Shown in pieces: positions 43,916-53,053 of a DNA stretch of 64,000 nt. The notes under the pieces are model-generated. The model did not search any database. It saw only the letters and a list, made by a program, of their open reading frames with translations, and had not been told where the DNA came from. Within the stretch, counting starts at the first letter, position 1. Every line of letters starts with the position of its first letter. Source of the DNA: JANWVO01 sp037446555 (GTDB lineage: Bacteria; Acidobacteriota; Terriglobia; Bryobacterales; Bryobacteraceae); the NCBI GenBank assembly GCA_037446555.1, contig JBBIIK010000012.1, forward strand, positions 14,626 through 78,625, written 5' to 3'. The position numbers and the translations under genes are program-made.

Positions 43916-44401
43916 ATGAAGCGGTTCAGGATGTGGATGTCCGCAATCGCCGCGAGCGCGGCTTTGCTGGCCGGCTGCGGCGGGGGCGAGGCGCCGAAGA
44001 AGTCCGCGGCGGCGCCCGCGAAAAAGAGGCCGGCCGTCGCTGATGACACGCACCGGTTCCCGGCGGAGGGGCGGATCGAAGCCAGGGTGGTGGAGGACCA
44101 TGTGCTCGGGCGCGAGTTTCTGCCCGGCGGGAATGTGGCGCGCTACCGGCGCGGCAAGCAGGACTTCGAGATGTTCCTGATCCGCACGAAAATCCCGGAG
44201 GCTGCGGCGCTGCTGCTGTTCGACTACAAGAAGCGGATGGAGAACCCGAAGCTGATCGCCCACTTCGGCGGCTACTACGGCAAGGACGGCGATCAGATGG
44301 TGTTCGTGTTCGCGAAGGGTTCGTGGTTGGCGGGAGTGGCGGGGCTGCCGGAGAAGGACGCCGACATGGCGGCGCGCGAGCTGGCGGCGCGGCTGAATTA
44401 G
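43916..44401 (+). CDS. Small lipoprotein, unknown function
   Basis: A 161-residue protein with a lipobox LLAGC (Cys21) after a typical leader, then a Lys/Ala/Pro linker and a compact domain (about 45-160) including EFLPGGNVARYRRGKQDFEM and VFVFAKGSWLAGVAGL. It would sit on the periplasmic side, tethered by lipid. The domain, with LLLFDYKKRMENPKLIAHFG, is not one I recognise. It is divergent from coaX across 76 bases and may share a regulatory gap with it. Confidence 0.75.
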   Translation: MKRFRMWMSAIAASAALLAGCGGGEAPKKSAAAPAKKRPAVADDTHRFPAEGRIEARVVEDHVLGREFLPGGNVARYRRGKQDFEMFLIRTKIPEAAALLLFDYKKRMENPKLIAHFGGYYGKDGDQMVFVFAKGSWLAGVAGLPEKDADMAARELAARLN

Positions 44402-44554
44402 CAAGCACGCCATTCAGGGCTGAAGCCGCAGCGGGCTGCGCCGCGCGCGGCCTGCGGCGAGACGAAAGTTTACTTGCCCGTCCCCTTGCCAGACCTGATA
44501 ATGGAGCATCACGCAGGCCGGCTGCATGCCGCCTGCGCTGGAAAGCGCGGGGCC

Positions 44555-45295
44555 ATGATCACGAATTCCGTCACACGCACGCGGCTGGACGAGGTTGCAG
44601 CGGGCATTTACCGGATCAGCACTCCATCGGATGCGTTTCCCGGAGGATTCAGCTTCAATTCATACGTGGTGGCGGACGACGAGCCGCTGCTGTTCCACGC
44701 CGGGTTCCGCAGCCTGGCGCAAGTGACGGCGGAGGCGGTGGAGAAGGTGCTGCCCGTCGAGAAGCTGCGTTGGATCGGGGGATCCCACTTTGAGGGCGAC
44801 GAGTACGGAGCGCTTCGGGAGCTGCTTGCGGCGGCGCCGCGGGCCGTGGCGTTTTCCAGCCAGATCGGCGTCCTGACCTCGGTCAACGATTTCGCGGGGG
44901 CGCCCGGGCGGGGGCTCGCGGACGGCGAGATTCTGGAAACCGGGGCCAGGCGCCTGCGCTGGTTGTACACGCCGCATGTTCCGCACGGGTGGGACTGCGG
45001 GATTCTCTTCGACGAATCGACGCGCACGCTGCTGTGCGGGGATCTGTTCACGCAGCCCGGGGCGGAGACCCCGCCGGTGACGGAACGCGAAGTGTTGACG
45101 GCGAGCGAGTCGATGCGCGCGATGCTGGACTATTACGCGCATGCGGCGGACACGGCTGCCACGCTGGAGCGGCTGGCGCGCCTCGAGCCGCGGCTGCTCG
45201 CCTGCCAGCACGGAAGCGCATACCGGGGCGATGGCGCCGCCCTGCTGCGCGCTCTGGCCTCCGCCATTGCCAGGAGCCGGCGGAGCGGCTCCTGA
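44555..45295 (+). CDS. MBL-fold metallo-hydrolase related to the flavodiiron ODP domain
   Basis: A 246-residue metallo-beta-lactamase-fold protein. Metal-site motifs are SHFEGDEYG (the H-x-E-x-D pattern of flavodiiron proteins), PHVPHGWDCG and CGDLFT, with CQHGSAYRGDG near the end. The His-x-Glu in the first motif, rather than His-x-His, points to diiron ODP-like members, but there is no flavodoxin domain, so it probably needs an external electron donor or has another activity. The ATG at 44555 is chosen over one 27 codons earlier, which lies in non-homologous sequence. Confidence 0.8.
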   Translation: MITNSVTRTRLDEVAAGIYRISTPSDAFPGGFSFNSYVVADDEPLLFHAGFRSLAQVTAEAVEKVLPVEKLRWIGGSHFEGDEYGALRELLAAAPRAVAFSSQIGVLTSVNDFAGAPGRGLADGEILETGARRLRWLYTPHVPHGWDCGILFDESTRTLLCGDLFTQPGAETPPVTEREVLTASESMRAMLDYYAHAADTAATLERLARLEPRLLACQHGSAYRGDGAALLRALASAIARSRRSGS

Positions 45296-45420
45296 TTCGC
45301 GCGTTTCACCGGCGCGGCGGCGAAATCCCGTGGATGCCGCGGCCTGCCGATGGTATTCTGGACAATTGGGGCCGAGGGCGCCCCGGTCAACAATCATCCC
45401 ATCCAGGCGAGAGGTCAGCC

Positions 45421-46155
45421 ATGTCCGGACATTCCAAATGGGCGACGATCAAGCACAAGAAAGCGGCCCTGGACGCCAAGCGCGGGAAGTTGTTCACGCG
45501 CCTCATCAAGGAAATCACGATCGCGGCACGCAACGGCGGCGATCCTGACGCCAACCCTCGCCTGCGCACAGCGATCCTGGCCGCCAAGGCCGTTTCCATG
45601 CCCGCCGACAACATCAAGCGGGCCATTCAGCGCGGCACGGGCGAGCTGGAGGGCGGGGCGATTGAAGAGATCATGTTTGAGGGCTACGGTCCGGGCGGCG
45701 TGGCCATCATGGTGGCGGCGGCTACCGACAACCGCAACCGGACGGTGTCCGAGATCCGCCACCTGTTCTCGAAGAACGGCGGCAACCTCGGCGAACTCGG
45801 CTCGGTGGGCTGGATGTTCGAGCGGAAGAGCCAGATCCTGATCGAGAAGGACAAGGCTACCGAGGATCAACTGATGGAGCTGGCGCTGGAAGCCGGCGCG
45901 GACGACGTGAAGCTGGAGGGCGAGCACTGGGAGATCCTGTCGGCGCCGGAGTCGCATCACGCAGTGCTGGAGGCGCTTGAGAAGGCGGGTATCCCGACCG
46001 CGTCGGCTGAAATCGGGATGATCCCGAAGAACCTGGTGGAAGTGGACCCGAAGCAAGCCTCTGGCGTCATGAAGCTGATGGAGGCGCTCGAGGATCACGA
46101 CGACGTGCAGAACGTCTACACGAACGCCGACTTCGGCGAGGAGACCGGCGAATAG
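45421..46155 (+). CDS. yebC: YebC/PmpR-family DNA-binding/translation-related protein
   Basis: A 244-residue protein with the invariant start MSGHSKWATIKHKKAALDAK, then AARNGGDPDANPRLR, DNIKRAIQRGTG and FEGYGPGGVAIMVAAATDN. Members act as transcriptional regulators (PmpR) and, in recent work, help ribosomes through proline stretches. It lies 28 bases upstream of ruvC, the arrangement found in very many bacteria. ATG at 45421 follows CGAGAGG. Confidence 0.97.
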   Translation: MSGHSKWATIKHKKAALDAKRGKLFTRLIKEITIAARNGGDPDANPRLRTAILAAKAVSMPADNIKRAIQRGTGELEGGAIEEIMFEGYGPGGVAIMVAAATDNRNRTVSEIRHLFSKNGGNLGELGSVGWMFERKSQILIEKDKATEDQLMELALEAGADDVKLEGEHWEILSAPESHHAVLEALEKAGIPTASAEIGMIPKNLVEVDPKQASGVMKLMEALEDHDDVQNVYTNADFGEETGE

Positions 46156-46183
46156 TCCGGGCGGGGACGGGCGCGAGGGGCGC

Positions 46184-46669
46184 GTGCGGATCCTGGGCAT
46201 CGACTGCGGCAGCCAAGCGACGGGATACGGTGTCATCGACACCGACGGCACGCGCCACGCCATGGTGGCGTGCGGCGCCATCCGGACCAAGGCGGGCGAG
46301 GAGCTTCCGCTGCGGCTGAAGACGATCGGCGAGGGGCTGCGGCGAATCATCGCCGATTACGCGCCGGAAGAGGCGGCGGTGGAGGACACGTTCACGGGCG
46401 AGAACGTCCGCAGCGCGCTGAAACTGACGCATGTGCGGGGCGTGGCGCTGTTCGTGTGCGCGGAAGCGGCCATCCCGGTGGCGGCGTATCCGCCGGCTCA
46501 GGTGAAGCTCGCCGTGGTGGGCAACGGGCGCGCCGGCAAACAGCAGGTGGCGTGGATGACGCGCGTGCTGCTGAAGCTGGATGAATCGTCGCGCTCGCCG
46601 GACGCGTCTGATGCACTGGCGGTGGCCATTTGCCACGCGGCCCGCCGCTCGACGCCTGTTCCGCTATGA
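46184..46669 (+). CDS. ruvC: Holliday junction resolvase RuvC
   Basis: A 161-residue endonuclease that cuts Holliday junctions with RuvAB. Catalytic acids are visible: Asp7 in RILGIDCGSQATGYG, Glu in EEAAVEDTFTGEN near residue 67, and the Asp pair in SPDASDALAVAICHA. GTG at 46184 is the start, following GGGCGCGAGGGGC. ruvA and ruvB are not adjacent. Its stop overlaps the next ATG by four bases (ATGA). Confidence 0.96.
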   Translation: MRILGIDCGSQATGYGVIDTDGTRHAMVACGAIRTKAGEELPLRLKTIGEGLRRIIADYAPEEAAVEDTFTGENVRSALKLTHVRGVALFVCAEAAIPVAAYPPAQVKLAVVGNGRAGKQQVAWMTRVLLKLDESSRSPDASDALAVAICHAARRSTPVPL

Positions 46670-47319
46670 TGCGCATGCTTCCGCTGGCCGTGCTCGCGCT
46701 TGCCGCCGCCGCTGCGGACGGTCCGCGCCTTTTTTATTCGAAGACCTTTCCCGGCAGCAAGCCGGCGTATATGGAAATCCGCCTGGACCGGGACGGGAGC
46801 GCCGAGTACCGCGAGGCGCCCGACGAGGAGTTCCCCACGGTATTCCGTTTGCGCCCGCAGGAAGCGCGCGTGGTGTGGGAGTTGAGCGAGAAGCTCGATC
46901 ACTTCCGCAAACCGCTGGAATCGGGGCTGAAGGTGGCGCGCATGGGCGACAAGCTGCTGCGCTGGGAGCAGGGAGGGGAGCGGCATGAAGCGAAGTTCAA
47001 CCACACGCTCGATCCCGACGCGCAGCTGCTGCACGACTGGTTCGAGAGGATGTGCGAATCGGCGATCTTGCAAACGGACCTGGAGCGGGCGGTGAAGTAC
47101 GACCGGCTGGGGGTGAACCAGGCGATCCTGCGCATCGAGGCCGCGTGGGACCGCAAGCGGCTGGTCGGCGTGGATCAGTACGTACCGCTTCTGAAGCGCG
47201 TGGCGGCCAACTCCGCCTATCTGAACATGGCGCGGGAGCGAGCTGAAAAGCTGCTGGCGCTGTTCGGGCAGGCTGAGGCTGCCGGGCAGGAGCAGGGCGC
47301 GGCAGAGGCGAAACAGTGA
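46666..47319 (+). CDS. Exported protein of unknown function in the ruvC-deoB operon
   Basis: A 217-residue protein with a signal peptide (MMRMLPLAVLALAAAAADG) and a mature part of mixed strands and helices: EIRLDRDGSAEYREAPDEEF, FRLRPQEARVVWELSEKLDH, then a helical C-terminus (YLNMARERAEKLLALFGQ). No domain recognised. Both ends overlap its neighbours by four bases (ATGA, GTGA), so it is tightly co-translated with ruvC and the thioredoxin-like gene; function may relate to the latter, both being extracytoplasmic. Confidence 0.75.
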   Translation: MMRMLPLAVLALAAAAADGPRLFYSKTFPGSKPAYMEIRLDRDGSAEYREAPDEEFPTVFRLRPQEARVVWELSEKLDHFRKPLESGLKVARMGDKLLRWEQGGERHEAKFNHTLDPDAQLLHDWFERMCESAILQTDLERAVKYDRLGVNQAILRIEAAWDRKRLVGVDQYVPLLKRVAANSAYLNMARERAEKLLALFGQAEAAGQEQGAAEAKQ

Positions 47320-48566
47320 CGGCGCTGGTGTGGGCCCTGCTGCTGGCGGCGCAGCCGCCGGCGTCCTCCAACGCCGAGGACGAGCTGGACCGCGCCCTGG
47401 CTGAGGCGGGCGCGAGCGTCATCGACTATGCCCGGGCGTTGGAGCGCCATCTGAAGCGTCATCCCGATTCGCCGCAGCGTGCAGAAATCGAGCGTGTGCT
47501 GGCGCAGGCAGCCGCCGACCTGCGCGACCGCCGGCTGCTGCTGGAATATGGGGTTCGCGCTGTGGAAGCCGGCTCGCGCAGCCTGCCGCTGCTCGATCAG
47601 GTCACGCGGGCGTTGCTCGACTCGGAAGAAAAGGCGGCGCAGGAGCGCGCGCTGCGTTATTCGCGGCTGCTTTCGCAGGCGCTAGAGAAGGAGCGCGAAC
47701 AGCAGCTTCAGGGTGCCTACCGCCCGCTGGCTGGACGCCGGCTGGACGAGACGGAATACGCGCTGGCGCGGGCGCGCACGATGGAGGCGCGCGCGCTGGA
47801 CAATCTGGGGCGCACAGACGAGGCGCTGGCGGCGGCGCTGGCCGGCTGGCAGGCGTGTCCGACAGTGGACAACGCGCGCGAACGAGCCCGGATCCTGGAA
47901 CGCGCTGGCCGCTTGCAGGAGGCTCTGGACGCCGCGGCCGAGTCGATTGCGCTCGGTTCGGACCGGACGGGAGAGCCGGATGCGAGGCGGGACCGCGAAC
48001 GTTTGGCCTCGCTGGCGCGGCGCGCGCGGGGCGACGAGACGGCGTTTGCGCGGCCGCTGCTGGACGCCTACGACCGCGTGGCCGTGCTTCAGGCAGCCCG
48101 CCTGAAAAGGCTGAAGTCGCTGGATGCGAACTTCGGCGCCCGCGCGCCGGCGGAGTTCACCTTGGCGGCCACGCAGGGCGGGCCGCTGGCGCTGGCCAGC
48201 CTGAAGGGCAAGGTTGTCGTGCTGGATTTCTGGGCCACGTGGTGCGCGCCCTGCCGGGCGCAGCATCCGCTCTACGAGCAGGTGCGGCAACGTTTCCGCA
48301 GCCGGAATGACGTCGTGTTCCTGCCCGTGGCGACGGACGAGGACCGTTCTGTTGTTGCGCCGTTCCTCCAGAAGCAGGGGTGGGGGCCGCTTTCTTACTT
48401 TGACGACGGGCTCGGATCGCTGCTCAGAGTGAATTCCATCCCAACGACGGTGGTGCTGGACCGTCAGGGAAACGTCTTCAGCCGGATGAACGGATTCATC
48501 GCGGACCGTTTTGTGGAGATGCTGAGCGAGCGGATCCGCGAGGCGCTGGAGGCGCCCGCGCCGTGA
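47316..48566 (+). CDS. TlpA/ResA-like thioredoxin with N-terminal helical-repeat domain
   Basis: A 416-residue protein. After a short hydrophobic leader (ALVWALLLAAQPPASS) come ~250 residues of helical repeats (TPR-like: LDNLGRTDEALAAALAGWQA, AGRLQEALDAAAESIALG), then a thioredoxin domain with LDFWATWCAPCRAQHP: the CAPC active site at 310-313, and the cis-proline in NSIPTTVVLDRQGNV. This points to an extracytoplasmic thiol-disulfide reductase, perhaps for cytochrome or envelope protein maturation. GTG at 47316 overlaps the previous stop (GTGA), as its own stop overlaps deoB. Confidence 0.88.
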   Translation: MTALVWALLLAAQPPASSNAEDELDRALAEAGASVIDYARALERHLKRHPDSPQRAEIERVLAQAAADLRDRRLLLEYGVRAVEAGSRSLPLLDQVTRALLDSEEKAAQERALRYSRLLSQALEKEREQQLQGAYRPLAGRRLDETEYALARARTMEARALDNLGRTDEALAAALAGWQACPTVDNARERARILERAGRLQEALDAAAESIALGSDRTGEPDARRDRERLASLARRARGDETAFARPLLDAYDRVAVLQAARLKRLKSLDANFGARAPAEFTLAATQGGPLALASLKGKVVVLDFWATWCAPCRAQHPLYEQVRQRFRSRNDVVFLPVATDEDRSVVAPFLQKQGWGPLSYFDDGLGSLLRVNSIPTTVVLDRQGNVFSRMNGFIADRFVEMLSERIREALEAPAP

Positions 48567-49735
48567 GCTTCCGCCGCGTGATCCTCATTGTGCTGGACAG
48601 CGTTGGCATCGGCGCCATGCCCGACTGGCGCGAGTTCGGCGACGATATGCCGGGCGACACGCTGGGCCATTGCGCCGAACTGAGGTCCTTGCATCTGCCG
48701 AACCTCGTGCGGCTGGGGCTGGCCAACATCCGCCCGTTCCCTCACCTGACGCCCGCCGCGGAACCTGCCGCCTGCTACGGCCGCTGCGCGCTGGCCTCGC
48801 CGGGGAAGGACACGACGACCGGCCACTGGGAGCTGGCAGGCATCGTTCTGGAAAAGCCATTTCCGCTCTATCCCAACGGATTTCCGCCGGAATTGATGCG
48901 GGAATTCGAGCGGCGCACCGGCCGCGGAACGCTCGGCAACAAGCCCGCTTCGGGCACGGAGATCATCCGGGAGCTGGGCGAAGAGCATATGCGGACCGGG
49001 AAGCCGATCATCTACACGTCCGCCGACAGCGTCTTTCAGATCGCCGCGCACGAAGAGGTGATACCGCTGGCGGAGCTTTACAGGATCTGCGAAACCGCCC
49101 GGGAGCTGCTGCGGGGCGAGCACGAGGTGGGGCGCGTGATCGCGAGGCCGTTCACCGGCGCTCCGGGGGCCTTCGTGCGCACGGCGAACCGCCACGATTA
49201 CGCCGTGCCTCCGCCCGCGGGGATGCTGCTGGACAGACTGGCCGACCGCGGCGTTCCGGTGGCGGCAGTCGGGAAGATCGCTGATATTTTCCTCAATCGC
49301 GGGATTGCATTTTCCCTGAAAACGAAGAACAATGCGGAGGGAATGGCGAAAATTCCGGAGGCGATGCGCGAGTTGCCGGGCGGGTTGATTTTCGCCAACC
49401 TGGTGGATTTCGACATGCTTTACGGCCACCGGAACGATCCCGAGGGGTACTCGCAGGCGCTGGAGGCGGTGGATGCGTGGCTGCCGTCGCTTGAGTCCGC
49501 GCTGCTTCCGGGCGACCTTGCCATTCTGACTGCCGATCACGGCTGCGACCCCACAACGCCGTCCACGGACCACAACCGCGAATATGTTCCGTTGCTGGCG
49601 TTCGGACCCGGCGCGGCGCGGGGACAGCATCTGGGGCTGCGGGCATCGCTGGCGGACATCGGGCAGACCATCGCCGCGAACTTCGGCACGTCGACGCCCG
49701 CCGGCGCGAGCTTCCTCGACACGCTGGCGCGGTAA
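48563..49735 (+). CDS. deoB: Phosphopentomutase
   Basis: A 390-residue alkaline-phosphatase-superfamily enzyme converting (deoxy)ribose-1-phosphate to the 5-phosphate in nucleoside salvage. Metal and catalytic motifs: LIVLDSVGIGAMPD, the phosphothreonine site GKDTTTGHWELAG, TADHGCDPTTPSTDHNRE with metal-binding Asp/His residues. Length is standard. GTG at 48563 overlaps the upstream stop (GTGA). Last gene of the yebC-ruvC run; it converges on the large activase-type gene. Confidence 0.97.
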   Translation: MSFRRVILIVLDSVGIGAMPDWREFGDDMPGDTLGHCAELRSLHLPNLVRLGLANIRPFPHLTPAAEPAACYGRCALASPGKDTTTGHWELAGIVLEKPFPLYPNGFPPELMREFERRTGRGTLGNKPASGTEIIRELGEEHMRTGKPIIYTSADSVFQIAAHEEVIPLAELYRICETARELLRGEHEVGRVIARPFTGAPGAFVRTANRHDYAVPPPAGMLLDRLADRGVPVAAVGKIADIFLNRGIAFSLKTKNNAEGMAKIPEAMRELPGGLIFANLVDFDMLYGHRNDPEGYSQALEAVDAWLPSLESALLPGDLAILTADHGCDPTTPSTDHNREYVPLLAFGPGAARGQHLGLRASLADIGQTIAANFGTSTPAGASFLDTLAR

Positions 49736-49759
49736 GGCCGGGAGGCGGGCGCGAGGCAT

Positions 49760-52700
49760 TCAAACCTGCGCCGCCCGGGCATCCGGCGCGGCGCTGCGTC
49801 GCTGGATCAGCCGGTCCCGGTGTTTGCGCAGGTAGTAGTCGATGGTTTCGACGCGGAGCCGGATGGATCCGGCAGGCTTGTTCTCGTCCAGATCCTTGAA
49901 GCCGAAATAGGGCCGTCCGGCGGATTCGAGGATCTTCTGGATCAATTTGTAGGCGGGTGCGTCGTGGCCGCAGCGGAAATTGGAGAGCTCGACGCCGATC
50001 AGGTTCGGATGGCGGGCGACGAATTTCGCGGCCCAGACCTTGTGGGAGGTGCTCGCCGAGTAGGAGTGCTGCCAGACGTCGTCGATGTCGAGCGCGTGCC
50101 CGTCGGCGAAGACGCGTTCCAGCATGTCTGCGTCGACTGGCAGGAAGGACTGTGAGAGCACCGGGTACCCGCGGTTCTGGAGTTCTTCCGGGATGCCGTG
50201 GTTCAGGCCGGGATCGTGGTGGTAGGGACGGCCGAGGATCACGATGCCGAGCCGCCCCTCGGCCTCGAGCCGCTCGATGACCTCGCGCGTTGCGGCGCGC
50301 ATGCGCTCCATCCAGGCGCGGTGGGCAGCATGCGCCACCTCCAGCGCGGCGGCGTTTTCCTCCTCGTCCACGCCCAGCACCGGCGCCCAGCATTCGAGCA
50401 TTTGCCTGGCGAGCAGCGCTTTGTCGCTGAAGTCGAGCAGCGGGCGGAGGAAGCGGATGCCGCGGCGGGCGAACTCCTCCGCGCCGATGCGGAAGGCGGC
50501 CTGAACCACCAGAGGCGTTGTGATCACGGTGGGGCAGGCATGGGAGGCCAGCGACTTCTCCAGGTGGGTCTCCAGCACGTCGAACATCGGCATGAAGAGA
50601 ACCTGGAAGGGACGGCGCGGGTGGTGCGCCGAGAGCAGATTCCAGACGTGCGCCACGGCCACTTTGGATGGAAAACAAGGGTCTATGACGCCGCGACCCA
50701 TGGCCGCGCGGTACAGGGCATCCGATGTGTAGTCTGACCAGAGGATGTTTTCGCGGAGGACGCCCAGGCTTTCGAGGTAAGCCGTGAAGAAATTGCCGTA
50801 AATATATTGGTAAGTGACGCGGGGAATAGCGATCCGGATTTTCGGGCGTTCCCTCAGCAGCCGTTCGTATTTCCGCAGCCCGAGCGAAGGCGCAGACCGG
50901 ACCACCCGGACCGGCGGCGCAGGGGGATGCCAGCAGGTGCGGGCCGCGAGGGACACCAGGTTGGGGTTTTCGCGGCGGACTCGTTCGGCGGCTGCCAGCG
51001 CACGGCGTACGCCTTCGGCGCTTTCGGCGGCGCCCATCTCGCAATTGGCCACGATCAGGCGGCCGGAGGTTCGGCCGGTCTCATACTCCACGAAAGTCCG
51101 GATGCAGGAATTCGAACAGAAGCGGCAACGCGTTTGTTCGCCGGAAATGGAGCGAAACTGAAGTTTCTCGATCGCCTCGAGTCCGGGGAACTGAGTGGTT
51201 TTTCCTGCCGCCCACAGGTCGCGCGCCTCGAGGGCGGCGCCGATGGCGCCAGCCTCGCCGCAAAAGGGGTGCACGGCGATTTCCAGATCCGCGCCCCCGC
51301 CCGCGTGGTTCCGCAAGAAGTCCACCTGCGCTTTGACGGCAGCCAGGTTGTTCTGCGTGCCGCCCTGAAGGAGGAAGCGGCGGCCGAGCTGCCTCGGGTT
51401 CCGGATCTTGGCGACCTTGATCCAGATGTTTTTCGCCACTACGGCGGCGAGGCCGGCGAGGATTTCCTCCTGTGTCCAGCCCTGGCGCTGGAAGTTGACG
51501 ATATCGGCCTGGAGGAAGATGGCGCACCCGGGCGTGAATTGCGGCATGCTGCGGGCCTGAAAGGCGCGCTCCGCGTAGGCCTCCAGAGGCACGTTGAAGG
51601 AGTGCGCGACGGACTGAAGGAAGTAAGCGTTGCCGGCGGAACATTGGGTGTTGAGCAGGAAGTCCTTCACCTGCGGGCCGCGCAGCACGATGATCTTGAT
51701 GTCCTGGCCGCCGGCATCCACGATGACATCGACGCCAGGCATGACGTGCATGCCTGAAAGGGCGTGGGCGGCGGTTTCCACCACCTCCGCATCAGCACGC
51801 AAGACACGGGAGAGCACATCCTTGGCATAACCGGTGACGGCCGCGCCCAGCACATTCAACTCCGCGCCCTGTCTGGAGGCGCTCTGCCGCAACCCGGCGG
51901 CGATCTGCCGGCAGTCGTCCAGCGGATTGCCGGCCGAAAGCCGGTAACTGGATGCGCGAACCGCGCCCCACTCGTCGATGAGGACCGCTTTGGTGGATGT
52001 GGAGCCGCCGTCGATGCCGAGGAAGACGCGGCAGCGTTCTCCGGGCTCGAACCCGCGCACGGGCCGCGGCGCGGGCCGGTATTGTTCGAGGAACTCCGCG
52101 AACTCGCGCTCCGATCCGCGCAATCCGGGCAATCCGCCGCGCCGGGCACAAGAGGAACGGCTCCATGCCAGGACCTGCGCGTAGCCGCGGTAGGCGCTTT
52201 GCCCTTCTTCCTCGCGTGCGGACTCGACGGCGCCGAGAGCGGCGAAGTACAGCGCATCGCCAGGGCACTGAACCAGGCTGGCAGCGGAGGTTCCTGCAGG
52301 CAATTCCAGGCCCCGCTCGCGCCACAGGCGCTCCAGATGCGCGCGCCAGGCTTCCTGCAATCCCGGCAGGTAATGATTCGGTCCGCCGAGCAGCAGCACG
52401 CGAGGCGTCAGCACGCGCCCGCGGCACAGGACCGAAAGGTTCTGAAGCACGATGGCTTCAAACAGGGATGCGATGAGTTCGGCCGCAGGCACTCCTTTTT
52501 TCTGGAGGCTGTTGATGTCGCTTTCGGCGAACACTCCGCACTTGCCCGCCACCGGATGCAAGGGCACTCCCGCGTAGCGGTACTTCGAGAGATCGCTCTC
52601 GCCGATCCGCAGCTTGGCGGCGATCTTGTCGATCACGGCGCCGGTGCCGCCCGCGCAGACGTCGTTCATCGCCGACGTCTTCTTCCGCTCGCCGCCGGGC

Positions 52701-53053
52701 AGCGGTTCGAAGAAGATCATCTTGGCATCCTGTCCGCCCAGCTCCACCACGGAGAGAACGTCCGGGAAGCGCTTTCCCACGGCCAGCGCCACTGCGGCCA
52801 CTTCCGAGACCCGCCGGGCCCCCGCGGCGGGAGCAAACGTCCCGGCGCCGGAACCCGTCATCACGACCTCCAGCGCCTTGCCTGCGGGGCCGAACTGCTC
52901 TTCGATCCGCTTCAGAAAGCCGGCCACCATCTCCGCCTGCCGTGCGCCGTGGCGGCGGTAGTCGCGCCACACCGGTTCGCCGCCTGCCGCAGGGCAGACC
53001 ACCGCTTTCACTGTTGTCGAACCAATGTCAACTCCGGCGATCCAGCTCAACAT
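49760..53053 (-). CDS. Large fused activase/dehydratase protein: two BadF/HgdC-like ATPase domains plus DUF2229 and HgdB-like region
   Basis: A 1097-residue fusion. Domain 1 (about 1-260) is an ASKHA activase with GVDIGSTTVKAVV, cysteines near 132 (MNDVCAGGTGAVID) and 173 (GKCGVFAESD), the places of the [4Fe-4S] ligands in HgdC. Domain 2 (about 340-600) repeats this with FLGIDGGSTSTKAVLID, NTQCSAGNAYF and TPGCAIFLQADI. From about 640 (CRFCSNSCIRTF) comes the DUF2229/COG3580-type region with PCFPSKVAVAHVWNLL and the late GRPYHHDPGLNHGIPEEL. Relatives use ATP to push electrons to low potential, activating 2-hydroxyacyl-CoA dehydratases or benzoyl-CoA reductases; the substrate here is unknown. 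ATG at 53053 overlaps the upstream gene by seven bases. Confidence 0.88.
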   Translation of the reverse strand: MLSWIAGVDIGSTTVKAVVCPAAGGEPVWRDYRRHGARQAEMVAGFLKRIEEQFGPAGKALEVVMTGSGAGTFAPAAGARRVSEVAAVALAVGKRFPDVLSVVELGGQDAKMIFFEPLPGGERKKTSAMNDVCAGGTGAVIDKIAAKLRIGESDLSKYRYAGVPLHPVAGKCGVFAESDINSLQKKGVPAAELIASLFEAIVLQNLSVLCRGRVLTPRVLLLGGPNHYLPGLQEAWRAHLERLWRERGLELPAGTSAASLVQCPGDALYFAALGAVESAREEEGQSAYRGYAQVLAWSRSSCARRGGLPGLRGSEREFAEFLEQYRPAPRPVRGFEPGERCRVFLGIDGGSTSTKAVLIDEWGAVRASSYRLSAGNPLDDCRQIAAGLRQSASRQGAELNVLGAAVTGYAKDVLSRVLRADAEVVETAAHALSGMHVMPGVDVIVDAGGQDIKIIVLRGPQVKDFLLNTQCSAGNAYFLQSVAHSFNVPLEAYAERAFQARSMPQFTPGCAIFLQADIVNFQRQGWTQEEILAGLAAVVAKNIWIKVAKIRNPRQLGRRFLLQGGTQNNLAAVKAQVDFLRNHAGGGADLEIAVHPFCGEAGAIGAALEARDLWAAGKTTQFPGLEAIEKLQFRSISGEQTRCRFCSNSCIRTFVEYETGRTSGRLIVANCEMGAAESAEGVRRALAAAERVRRENPNLVSLAARTCWHPPAPPVRVVRSAPSLGLRKYERLLRERPKIRIAIPRVTYQYIYGNFFTAYLESLGVLRENILWSDYTSDALYRAAMGRGVIDPCFPSKVAVAHVWNLLSAHHPRRPFQVLFMPMFDVLETHLEKSLASHACPTVITTPLVVQAAFRIGAEEFARRGIRFLRPLLDFSDKALLARQMLECWAPVLGVDEEENAAALEVAHAAHRAWMERMRAATREVIERLEAEGRLGIVILGRPYHHDPGLNHGIPEELQNRGYPVLSQSFLPVDADMLERVFADGHALDIDDVWQHSYSASTSHKVWAAKFVARHPNLIGVELSNFRCGHDAPAYKLIQKILESAGRPYFGFKDLDENKPAGSIRLRVETIDYYLRKHRDRLIQRRSAAPDARAAQV

